This document shows positions 34,479 through 41,460 of a stretch of 48,288 nt of DNA, in pieces. Source of the stretch: Streptomyces sp. MUM 203J (GTDB lineage Bacteria > Actinomycetota > Actinomycetes > Streptomycetales > Streptomycetaceae); NCBI RefSeq assembly GCF_022414595.1, contig NZ_JADWYO010000050.1:1-48288 (forward strand), read 5' to 3'. How positions within the stretch are numbered: position 1 is the stretch's first letter; each line of letters starts with the position of its first letter. The notes under the pieces are model-generated. The model was not told the DNA's origin and did not search any database. It saw only the letters and a list, made by a program, of their open reading frames with translations. Both the position numbers and the translations under genes were made by a program.

Positions 34479-34736
34479 TTACGGTTCAATCTCAGGTCGT
34501 GCACCGTCGCCATCCCCGTGCTGAAGGGAACGCGGTGACTCGATGAGATCCTCCAATTCAAACAGAGTGGGCTCCCGTTGCTGTTCGAAGTAGTTCCGGG
34601 TTGCTTCGTCCAGTTCTTGGCACTCTTCCGGTGTCAGGGAAGTGAGCAGTGTGAGGGCGGCCGGGGCAAGTGCGCCCAGCGGGAACTTGGCTGCTGTCCT
34701 TCCCTTTCCGATTCTGCTGGGAAAATCGCAAACCAA
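34479..34736 (-). CDS. Possible small hypothetical gene
   Basis: An 85-residue frame contains a protein-like acidic helical segment (LTPEECQELDEATRNYFEQQ, then EPTLFELEDLIESPRS). The GC content is lower than in neighbouring genes, as is usual for acquired DNA. No good ribosome-binding site was seen, and the N-terminus may be wrong. It could be a relic of a larger gene. Confidence 0.35.
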   Translation of the reverse strand: MVCDFPSRIGKGRTAAKFPLGALAPAALTLLTSLTPEECQELDEATRNYFEQQREPTLFELEDLIESPRSLQHGDGDGARPEIEP

Positions 34737-34875
34737 TGGGCAGATCTACCGGCACGCCGCTGACGCTGGCCATATCCGGTCACTGCTGGGCGGCGGAAGG
34801 TGGAAGTACGGGCTGGACCCGGACGGTTCACCCTCATCTCCTTGGGGTGAGCAAGAGGGACACTGATCCATTTGT

Positions 34876-34904
34876 GACGGCAACTCTGACGGCAACGACG
34901 GCAC
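34876..34904 (+). repeat. Putative integrase arm sites, right end
   Basis: GACGGCAAC occurs at 34876 and 34888, with a third partial copy at 34897. TGACGGCAACG shares TGAC-NN-CAACG with the pair beside attL. Confidence 0.4.
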
Positions 34905-34980
34905 GCAGAGGCCGATGGTCACCACGGTAGGCAATCAGGCTGTGGGAGGGAGGGCGACCCTCTCCCAGAGATGCCCGATC

Positions 34981-35024
34981 CTACGGATCAGAAGGTTGCA
35001 GGTTCGAATCCTGCCGAGTGCACA
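34981..35024 (+). repeat. attR, 44-bp direct repeat of the tRNA-Arg 3' end
   Basis: The sequence is identical to 27159-27202 and has no 5' half of a tRNA before it, so it is the displaced 3' end left by integration. Confidence 0.92.
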
Positions 35025-35031
35025 GCAGGCT

Positions 35032-35059
35032 AGAGGCCCCGGAGAAATCCGGGGCCTCT
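35032..35059 (+). terminator. Original terminator of tRNA-Arg, now beyond attR
   Basis: A 12-bp stem AGAGGCCCCGGA/TCCGGGGCCTCT with loop GAAA lies eight bases after attR. Before integration it would have followed the tRNA directly. Confidence 0.75.
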
Positions 35060-35324
35060 GGCGTTTCCGGCGGTGTTTCCGGGAAGCACGGCAGCCAGGG
35101 TGACGGGTCAGCCGACGGCCGGGTCAGTTGGCGCCTTCACGCTGCTCGGGGGCGCGGCTGCCACTCGGCGCGCCCAGTCTTCAAGTGGTTGTCGGCAGCT
35201 CACGGGGCTGCCACTGACGAAGCCCGTACTTTCCCGGTGAGCGACCCGGCCGAGGCCGCTCCGTCTCTGACTGCGCGGGAGGTGTCGACGCATGTCCTTC
35301 GCGGGGGTGGTTCGGGCGGAGCGG
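35060..35324. other. Short non-coding gap right of the element
   Basis: No convincing gene, repeat or RNA is seen between the old tRNA terminator and the epimerase-like gene that ends here. Confidence 0.4.
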
Positions 35325-36311
35325 TCAACCGAGGGCGGTGAGCAGTTCCCTCTCGCGGGCCGGGGTGAGGCCGGCGCGGCGGGGGCGGTGGAGGTCCTGG
35401 GTACGTTCCCAGGCGAGGGTGTCGGACAGTGTCTCCGTGAGGGGGCGGAGGCCGAGGCCCGTCTTGCGGGCGGCCGTTCCGTTGCGGGTGGACCAGCCTT
35501 CCGAGCCGGGTTCGACCAGCCATTGAGGGAGGGACTCAGGACCCATGTACTGGGCCACGCCCTGGGCGAGGAGCCAGTTCGAGGGGGCCGGGACGACCGG
35601 ACCCGTGTGGCCGCCGATCTCCCGGGAAGCGGCGATCCAGTCCGCGAAGGGCGTTGTGCGTCCCACCGCGTCGTAGGTGCCTGCCGCTCTCTCCTCCGCC
35701 ATGGTCATCAGCCAGGCCGTCAGGTCTCTCACGTCGATCGTCTGGGTGGGGAGCCTCGGGGTGTCCGGGACCAGGAGGGGGGACTTCGGGGCGCGGGCGG
35801 CGCGGGCCACCCAGTAGCCGGAGCGGCCGCTCGGGTCTCCGGGGCCGCCGATCAGGCCCGGGCGGACGGTGAGCAGGCGGTCGCCCACTGCCTCCGCCGA
35901 CGCCTGTTCGCAGGCGACCTTCGCCTCGCCGTACAGCGTGCGGTCGGCCTCGCGTTCGGCGGTGGGTCCGAGGAGGGGCGCGGACTCGTCGGCGTCCGGT
36001 TCGGAGTGGGAGGCGTACGCGTTGATGGACGAGACGTACGTCCAGTGCCTCGCCCGGCCGCCCAGCGCGGCGAGCGCGTCGCGGACGAAGCCCGGCTGCC
36101 AGGACACCTCGAACACCGCGTCCCAGGTGCGGTCGAGGAGCGGCGCGTACGGGGCGGGGCCGCTCCGGTCGGCTGTCACCAGCCTCGCGCCCTCCGTCAC
36201 CTGTCCGCTCTCGCCGCGCGCGAGACAGGTCGCCCGGTGGCCCCGCCGAATCGCCTCCCGCGACAACTCCCGCCCCAGCCACGCCGTTCCGCCCAATATC
36301 AGGATCTCCAT
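35325..36311 (-). CDS. NAD-dependent epimerase/dehydratase-family protein (extended SDR)
   Basis: This 328-residue protein starts at ATG 36311 with the Rossmann loop MEILILGGTAWLGRELSRE. It has the active-site strand WTYVSSINAYASH and the YGEAK motif (Tyr-x3-Lys), followed by LLTVRPGLIGGPGDPSGR. Extended SDR proteins act on nucleotide sugars or similar metabolites. The WLGR variant of the usual GFIG loop is common in Streptomyces stand-alone members of unknown substrate. A start four codons upstream (TTG) is possible. No sugar operon surrounds it. Confidence 0.85.
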   Translation of the reverse strand: MEILILGGTAWLGRELSREAIRRGHRATCLARGESGQVTEGARLVTADRSGPAPYAPLLDRTWDAVFEVSWQPGFVRDALAALGGRARHWTYVSSINAYASHSEPDADESAPLLGPTAEREADRTLYGEAKVACEQASAEAVGDRLLTVRPGLIGGPGDPSGRSGYWVARAARAPKSPLLVPDTPRLPTQTIDVRDLTAWLMTMAEERAAGTYDAVGRTTPFADWIAASREIGGHTGPVVPAPSNWLLAQGVAQYMGPESLPQWLVEPGSEGWSTRNGTAARKTGLGLRPLTETLSDTLAWERTQDLHRPRRAGLTPARERELLTALG

Positions 36312-36394
36312 TCCGGAAGCCAAGCACCGTGGGTGATCCTTCGGCGGGTGGTTCGCTTTCGGCGGACCCGTGGACGCGAGGGGTGTCGGGAACA

Positions 36395-36732
36395 GTGGGT
36401 GGGCATTGCTGCGAGTCCATGGAGCGGTATGTGGCCGGGGAGTGCTCGACGCACGGTGATCCGTACGCGTGCCCCGACGCGCTGGTGGTGTTCGTGGCCA
36501 GGTTCCAGGAGTACGGGCTGGTCATCCACGACGGAGGGTCCTCGTACGCAGGGATGGACTACTGCCCCTGGTGCGGAACGCGGCTGCCGGAGTCCCGGCG
36601 GGACCGGTGGTTCGAGGAGATGGAGCGGCTCGGGATCGACCCTGTGAGGACGCGGTGCCCGAGGAGTACTGGGACGACCGGTGGTGGAGGCGGGACGAGG
36701 GGCGTCCGGCAGGCGGGCGTGTGGAACAGTGA
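36395..36732 (+). pseudogene. DUF6980-like protein, frameshifted near its C-terminus
   Basis: From GTG 36395 the protein reads MGGHCCESMERYVAGECSTH and continues with GLVIHDGGSSYAGMDYCPWC, matching my recollection of the small DUF6980 family with its Cys pairs (likely a zinc site). After GIDP the frame turns into Gly/Thr-rich sequence without sense. One base away, the expected ending EDAVPEEYWDDRWWRR and a stop at 36732 are found. Adding a single G after 36646 would restore the reading PVEDAVPEE. So it is either a real recent frameshift or a sequencing error. Confidence 0.65.
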
Positions 36733-36736
36733 CGGT

Positions 36737-37600
36737 GTGGTGTGGCGGTGTCTCGGGGTGCGGTGGCGGGGCGGGGAGCCCTGCTGGGTGTGGGAGGGCG
36801 GCCGGGTGAGCCCGTTGCCGTACGGGAGGGAGCTGTTCTTCGGGGTGGTGGGGGAGCGGCTCTGTCCCGGAGCACGGGGGAACGCCTGCCCGGTGCGCGG
36901 AGTGCTGGACGGGCGGAGCACGGGCGGGCTGTGTGCGGACTGCGCGCGGCTGGACCGGATGATGTCCGTCGCCGCCGACACCGTCAGCGATGACCCGCGT
37001 GTGTTCCGGGTCTACCTGGCCTGGTTCGGGCCCGGGCTGGTCAAGGTGGGGATCACCGCCGAAGAGCGCGGGGACGCCCGGCTGCTGGAGCAGGGCGCCC
37101 TCGCCTTCACCTGGCTCGGGCGCGGGGCGCTGATGGCCGCGCGGCGGACCGAGGTGGTGCTCGGAGCCGCCCTGGGTGTGCCCGACCGGATTCCTTACGC
37201 GGTGAAGCGCGCGGCCCGGGTGGCCGACGCCGCCGGGACCGAGGAGCAGCGGGCCGGGGCCGTCGGACGGGTGTACCGGGACGCTGTCGGCGTCGGGGCG
37301 TGGGGCGACACTCTGGAACGGCTGCCGCTCGAAGTCCGGGACCACACCGAGGCGTTCGGGCTGGCGCGGCTCAGGCGGCTCGACGGGGTGGTACGGGAGC
37401 TGGGCGACGGGTGCGTGGTGCGCGGGGAACTGCTCGGGGTCGCCGGGCCCGATCTGCATCTACGGCTGGAGGACGGGCGGTTCGTGGTGCTGGACGGGCG
37501 GCTGGCCGCGGGGTGGGCGTTCGTGCGGGGCGATGCGGTCGATGACGGGTGGGGGCCCGTGGTGGTGGAGGCGGGGGGCTCGCAGAGTGGGCTTTTCTAG
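36737..37600 (+). CDS. DUF2797 domain protein
   Basis: This protein of about 287 residues starts at one of two consecutive GTG codons (36737, 36740), four bases after the DUF6980-like stop. It contains YGRELFFGVVGERLCPGARG, Cys-rich CPVRGVLDGRSTGGLCADCARLD (a probable zinc site) and the core VFRVYLAWFGPGLVKVGITA with LARLRRLDG later. DUF2797 proteins resemble the GIY-YIG fold in this central strand pattern, but no function is known. The upstream frame is contiguous with the frameshifted gene, which makes the two look fused; they are separate. Confidence 0.8.
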   Translation: MVWRCLGVRWRGGEPCWVWEGGRVSPLPYGRELFFGVVGERLCPGARGNACPVRGVLDGRSTGGLCADCARLDRMMSVAADTVSDDPRVFRVYLAWFGPGLVKVGITAEERGDARLLEQGALAFTWLGRGALMAARRTEVVLGAALGVPDRIPYAVKRAARVADAAGTEEQRAGAVGRVYRDAVGVGAWGDTLERLPLEVRDHTEAFGLARLRRLDGVVRELGDGCVVRGELLGVAGPDLHLRLEDGRFVVLDGRLAAGWAFVRGDAVDDGWGPVVVEAGGSQSGLF

Positions 37601-38532
37601 GGGGTCCCGTGCGAGCGCCCGCCCGCCGTCACCGCCAGCGCGCGCGTCAGCCAGTCATGGGCCGCGCCCGGGGTGACCGTTCCCGGCGGCGACAGTTCGG
37701 CCACCAGGTGCCAGTACGCGTCGATACGCGGCTCGCCCGCCAGCTGGTCGCTCAGCGCACGGCGGAACGCCGATGTGTCCCGGCCCCGCCCGGCCTGGGC
37801 GTACGCGGCGACGAAGCAGTCCAGGGCCTCCCCGGACCCAGGCCGCCGGCCCTGCCGCACGGCTGCGGAGGCCAGCGCGTACGCCTCCGCGAGGCCCTCG
37901 TACAGCACCCCCGGCCGCAGGCCCCCGTCGCGGCGGTGCGCCCGGGGCTGGCTCCCGGGCTTCCCGGGGTCGCCGCCCACGACCAGCGCGTGCAGCCGGG
38001 CGAGCGCCAGCACCTGGTCCGGCGTCGGGTCCTCCGGCGGCACCGGCACCGCGTGGTCCACCACCAGGCCCACCACCCGGGACGGCATCCTCGGCGGCAG
38101 CCAGCGGCGCCAGAACGCGGCCAGCACCGTCGTGTCGGGCGGCGCGCTCATCCCCCCGAGCAGGGACAGCCGCTCGGCCCGCTCGCCGGGCGCGCAGTCG
38201 TGGAGCAGCCGCAGCGCCGCCTCCTGCCAGCGCAGCGCCGCCATCCGGGACCCGACCTCCCGCAGCCGCGCCGCCAGGACGTCCCGTACGGCCGGTTCCT
38301 CCGGCGCGCCCTCCAGGACCCTTCCGACCTGCGGGACCGGCAGCTCCAGGCCCCGCAGTGTGCGGATCAGCCGGAGCCGTTCCAGAGCGTCGGGACCGTA
38401 CCGGCGGTGACCGCCCGAGCTGCGCGCGGCCTCGGGCAGCAGGCCCTGGTCCGAGTAGAAGCGGACCGTCTTGACGGTCGTTCCGGCCCGTGCCGCGAGT
38501 TCGCCGATGCTCCACAGACCGTCGGCTTCCAC
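37597..38532 (-). CDS. MerR-family transcriptional regulator
   Basis: This 311-residue regulator starts at GTG 38532. It has the N-terminal winged helix (WSIGELAARAGTTVKTVRFY, SDQGLLPEAARSSGGHRRYG), a dimerisation helix and a large C-terminal domain of about 200 residues that should bind a ligand. No metal-binding Cys cluster is visible. It is divergent from the hydrolase gene, whose promoter has the 19-base spacer typical of MerR targets, so it likely activates that gene. Its stop overlaps the DUF2797 stop by four bases. Confidence 0.88.
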   Translation of the reverse strand: MEADGLWSIGELAARAGTTVKTVRFYSDQGLLPEAARSSGGHRRYGPDALERLRLIRTLRGLELPVPQVGRVLEGAPEEPAVRDVLAARLREVGSRMAALRWQEAALRLLHDCAPGERAERLSLLGGMSAPPDTTVLAAFWRRWLPPRMPSRVVGLVVDHAVPVPPEDPTPDQVLALARLHALVVGGDPGKPGSQPRAHRRDGGLRPGVLYEGLAEAYALASAAVRQGRRPGSGEALDCFVAAYAQAGRGRDTSAFRRALSDQLAGEPRIDAYWHLVAELSPPGTVTPGAAHDWLTRALAVTAGGRSHGTP

Positions 38533-38538
38533 GATGAC

Positions 38539-38569
38539 TTGAACCTCCCTCAGGGGGAGTTCCTACGGT
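38539..38569 (+). promoter_or_regulatory. MerR-type promoter with 19-base spacer
   Basis: TTGAAC and TACGGT are separated by 19 bases, which hold an imperfect inverted repeat (CTCCC...GGGAG). This is the classic architecture of promoters that MerR proteins activate by twisting DNA. Confidence 0.6.
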
Positions 38570-38608
38570 ACCCGCGACCGACAGGCCCTGGCTGTGGAGG
38601 GGAATCGC

Positions 38609-40174
38609 GTGACTGCTTTCGTACTGGTGCCGGACATGTTCACCGGAGGGGACTGGATCTGGGACGAGGTCGCCGGGCGGCTGAGGGACGCGGGGGCCGA
38701 GGCCCTTCCCGTGGTCCTCACCGCCACGCCGGACGCCGATCTCGAGACGCATGTACGGGACGTGCTGCGGGTCCTCGACGCGGCCGCCGACAGTGCTCCG
38801 GGCGGCTCCGGTCTCGTTCTCGTCGGGCACGGCTACGGCATCCACCCGGTGCTCGCCGCCGTCGGCCGGCGCGCGACGCTGCCGGGCCTGCGGGTCGTCC
38901 ACCTCGACGCGGGCGTGCCCCAGGACGGCGACCCGGCCCTCGCCCTCGTACCGGACCAGGGGCTTGCGGAACGGCTCGGCCGCGACGGAGGGGCTGCCGT
39001 GGCGCCGCCGGACGACGCCGACGGGTGGGCCCGTTACGGGAGCCCCGCCGGCGTGGCCCCGGACGATCTGGCGCGGCTGACCCGGGAGGCCGTGCCCCAG
39101 CCCGTACGGACCCTGACCCAGCCGCTCCGGCTTTCCGGGGACGTCCACACGTCGCTCCCGACCACCGGTGTGCTGTGCACCGGGAACGGTTCGGGCATCG
39201 CCCTGCTGGAGCATCTGGCCGCGTTCGGTGAGCCGCGGCTCAAGGCGCTCGTGGACGACCGGGTCACCTTCTTCGAACTCGACACCGGACACTGGCCGAT
39301 GCTGTCCGCGCCCGCGGCACTCGCGGACGTCCTGCTGAAGGCCGCGGCGGGTGAGGGGTACCGGCTGCGCGTCGCCGCGGACGGGGAGACGCCCCCGCAT
39401 CTGCGGCCGTTCCTGCTCGACGGCCCGGAGGCCGTGATCACGCGTGAGCGGTCCGGTCGTGTCGACCTGTACCTGCCGGATGCCGGGGCGGACGGGGAGG
39501 ACCTCGCGGCCGGTGCGCCCCGGCCCGCGATCGTGTTCGTCCACGGCGGGCCCGTCCCCGCCGAGGCGCGGCCGACTCCCCGCGACTGGCCAGGCCTGCG
39601 GGGGTACGGACGGTACGCGGCCCGGCTGGGCGTGGTCGGCGTCACGCTGGACCACCGGCTGCACGACCTCGGGGGCTACGGGGACGCCGCCGAGGACCTG
39701 GCCGCGGCGGTGGAGCTCGTACGGGCCGACCCCCGGGTCGACGGGGATCGGGTCGCGCTGTGGTTCTTCTCCGGCGGCGGGCTGCTGGCGGCCGACTGGC
39801 TGGCGGAGTCGCCAACGTGGCTGCGCTGTGTCGCGGTGACCTATCCGATCCTGGCGCCGCTGCCCAACTGGGGGCTCTCCGACAGCCGGTTCCGGCCCGT
39901 GGCAGCCGTGTCGGCCGCCGCCGGGGCCGCACCGCCGGTGGTGCTGACCCGGGTGGGGCGGGAGATGCCGGAGATCGCCGCCACGGTGGCGGAGTTCCTG
40001 GCCGCCGCCGAGGAGAGCGGCGCCCCCGTCGAGGTCGTCGACCTGCCGGACGGGGAGCACGGCTTCGAGACGACCGACCACGGGGACGCGGCCCGGCGGG
40101 CCGTGCAGGGGGCGATGCGGCGCGTCCGCGCACACCTGGGGACGCCGGGCGGCGGTGAGGGGGATCCGGCCTGA
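38609..40174 (+). CDS. Tandem alpha/beta-hydrolase fusion protein
   Basis: This 521-residue protein starts at GTG 38609 behind GGAGGGG. It contains two hydrolase folds. The first (1-250) has LVLVGHGYGIHP at the nucleophile elbow, with Gly where Ser is expected, so it is probably inactive. The second (about 300-515) has an oxyanion-type IVFVHGGP, a nucleophile elbow WFFSGGG with Ser but an unusual Phe before it, and a terminal GEHGFE with the catalytic His, as in dienelactone-hydrolase-like enzymes. It is divergent from the MerR gene that likely controls it. The substrate is unknown; detoxification is a guess. Confidence 0.8.
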   Translation: MTAFVLVPDMFTGGDWIWDEVAGRLRDAGAEALPVVLTATPDADLETHVRDVLRVLDAAADSAPGGSGLVLVGHGYGIHPVLAAVGRRATLPGLRVVHLDAGVPQDGDPALALVPDQGLAERLGRDGGAAVAPPDDADGWARYGSPAGVAPDDLARLTREAVPQPVRTLTQPLRLSGDVHTSLPTTGVLCTGNGSGIALLEHLAAFGEPRLKALVDDRVTFFELDTGHWPMLSAPAALADVLLKAAAGEGYRLRVAADGETPPHLRPFLLDGPEAVITRERSGRVDLYLPDAGADGEDLAAGAPRPAIVFVHGGPVPAEARPTPRDWPGLRGYGRYAARLGVVGVTLDHRLHDLGGYGDAAEDLAAAVELVRADPRVDGDRVALWFFSGGGLLAADWLAESPTWLRCVAVTYPILAPLPNWGLSDSRFRPVAAVSAAAGAAPPVVLTRVGREMPEIAATVAEFLAAAEESGAPVEVVDLPDGEHGFETTDHGDAARRAVQGAMRRVRAHLGTPGGGEGDPA

Positions 40175-40277
40175 ACCGTGGCCGGATTAATCGGGTGGCA
40201 CGGCATCCGGGCAAAGGGTTGGATCCCTTTGCGGCGGGCCCTGGACCGGGGCCCGCGGCCTCGATCAAGGTGAGGGC

Positions 40278-40646
40278 ATGGCGCTCGGAATCGTGGGCGG
40301 TCTCGAACCGCCCTACTACACCGTTGTCTTCACTTCGATCCAGACCGAGGAGGCGCAGCAGGGCGACGACTACGGGGGTGTCGCCGCCCGCATGGCCGAA
40401 CTCGTCGGGGGCGTACCCGGGTTTCTCGGGGTGGACTTCGCCCGCACGCCGGGCGGTGTCGGTATCACCGTCGGCTATTTCCGCGACGAGGAGGCCATCG
40501 CCGCCTGGCGGCGCGACCTGGAGCACCAGGACGCCCAGCGGCGTGGACGCGAGCACTGGTACGAGCGGTACAGCGTCCACGTCGCCAAGGTCGAGCGGGC
40601 CTACGGCTTCGACCGGGGTTCTCAGGAAATTCACAGGAACCCGTAA
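40278..40646 (+). CDS. ABM-superfamily (antibiotic biosynthesis monooxygenase-like) protein
   Basis: This 122-residue protein starts at an ATG behind AAGGTGAG. The ferredoxin-like core shows as YYTVVFTSIQTE, ELVGGVPGFLGVDFAR, VGITVGYFRDEEAIAAWRRD and HQDAQRRGREHWYERYSVHV, the standard ABM order with the Trp and His residues near the pocket. ABM proteins include haem oxygenases and quinol monooxygenases, but many only bind ligands. No operon partner is evident; the response regulator follows after 34 bases of DNA. Confidence 0.82.
   Translation: MALGIVGGLEPPYYTVVFTSIQTEEAQQGDDYGGVAARMAELVGGVPGFLGVDFARTPGGVGITVGYFRDEEAIAAWRRDLEHQDAQRRGREHWYERYSVHVAKVERAYGFDRGSQEIHRNP
40621..40642 (+). promoter_or_regulatory. 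11-base direct repeat before the response regulator
   Basis: CAGGAA recurs at 40623 and 40634 in two 11-base units (CTCAGGAAATT, CACAGGAACCC). OmpR-type regulators bind such helical-turn repeats, so this may be autoregulatory. It overlaps the 3' end of the ABM gene. Confidence 0.4.
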
Positions 40647-40680
40647 GCCCCCTCTCAGGCGGGCTCGCGAGCGTGGTGCC

Positions 40681-41457
40681 ATGACCGCCACCTCGCTTCC
40701 CTCCTTCCGCACCGAGCCGGGCCGCCACCCGGAGCCGGGCCTCCGCACCCGGCTGAGACGGCCGGACGGCGGGCCCGTCCGGGTGCTCGTCGTCGACGAC
40801 GAGGCCTCGCTCTCGGAGCTGCTGTCCCTCGCCCTCCGCTACGAGGGCTGGGAGGTGCGCAGCGCCGAGGACGGCTCCGGCGCGCTGCGCGCCGCGCGGG
40901 AGTTCCGGCCCGACGCCGTCGTCCTCGACGTGATGCTGCCGGACGTGGACGGGCTGAGCCTGCTCCAGCGGCTGCGGCGCGAACACGTCGACGTACCGGT
41001 GCTGTTCCTCACCGCCAGGGACTCCGTCGAGGACCGGATCGCCGGGCTGACGGCCGGCGGTGACGACTACGTCACCAAGCCGTTCAGCCTGGAGGAGGTC
41101 GTCGCCCGGCTGCGCGGGCTGATCCGCCGCTCCGGCGCCGCCCTGGCCCGGGACGAGTCGCTGCTGGTCGTCGGGGACCTCACGCTCGACGAGGACAGCC
41201 ACGAGGTGACCCGGGGCGGCGAGGGCATCCACCTCACCGCCACCGAGTTCGAGCTGCTGCGGTACCTCATGCGCAACCCCCGCCGGGTGCTCAGCAAGGC
41301 CCAGATCCTCGACCGGGTGTGGAACTACGACTTCGGCGGCCAGGCCAACGTCGTCGAGCTGTACATCTCGTACCTCCGTCGCAAGATCGACGCCGGGCGG
41401 ACCCCGATGATCCACACCCGGCGCGGGGCCGGGTACCTGATCAAGCCCGGGGAGTGA
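40681..41457 (+). CDS. OmpR/PhoB-family response regulator
   Basis: This 258-residue regulator has a receiver domain (VRVLVVDDEASLSELLSLAL, phospho-acceptor Asp83 in VVLDVMLPDVDG, LFLTARDS and YVTKPFSLEE with the conserved Lys). A winged-helix output domain follows (HLTATEFELLRYLMRNPRRV, DFGGQANVVELYISYLRRKI, RGAGYLIKPGE). It has a 35-residue basic N-terminal extension. It forms a two-component pair with the next gene, only three bases downstream. The linked glycosyltransferases suggest cell-envelope control. Confidence 0.93.
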   Translation: MTATSLPSFRTEPGRHPEPGLRTRLRRPDGGPVRVLVVDDEASLSELLSLALRYEGWEVRSAEDGSGALRAAREFRPDAVVLDVMLPDVDGLSLLQRLRREHVDVPVLFLTARDSVEDRIAGLTAGGDDYVTKPFSLEEVVARLRGLIRRSGAALARDESLLVVGDLTLDEDSHEVTRGGEGIHLTATEFELLRYLMRNPRRVLSKAQILDRVWNYDFGGQANVVELYISYLRRKIDAGRTPMIHTRRGAGYLIKPGE

Positions 41458-41460
41458 GGC

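Larger units (their letters stand above)
27159..35024. mobile_element. Integrated element at tRNA-Arg, degenerate AICE-like, 7.9 kb
   Basis: The element is delimited by perfect 44-bp repeats and has the integrase gene next to attL, pointing toward the tRNA. It holds int, xis, a relic of a DUF3631-type gene, an acetyltransferase, a radical SAM peptide operon, an XRE-TPR regulator, a Nudix hydrolase and a small hypothetical gene. No replication, conjugation (FtsK-like), or phage structural gene remains. It is too small to be a complete integrative conjugative element, so it is either a degenerate one that kept its cargo or a mobilisable cassette. Confidence 0.88.

Noticed and set aside
35108..35293. 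Minus-strand 61-residue frame right of attR
   Set aside because: No start signal or conserved-looking sequence; treated as non-coding.
36329..37600. A single 423-residue DUF6980-DUF2797 fusion
   Set aside because: The joining segment is senseless Gly/Thr-rich sequence, and the proper end of the first protein is found in the next frame; two genes with a frameshift explain it better.
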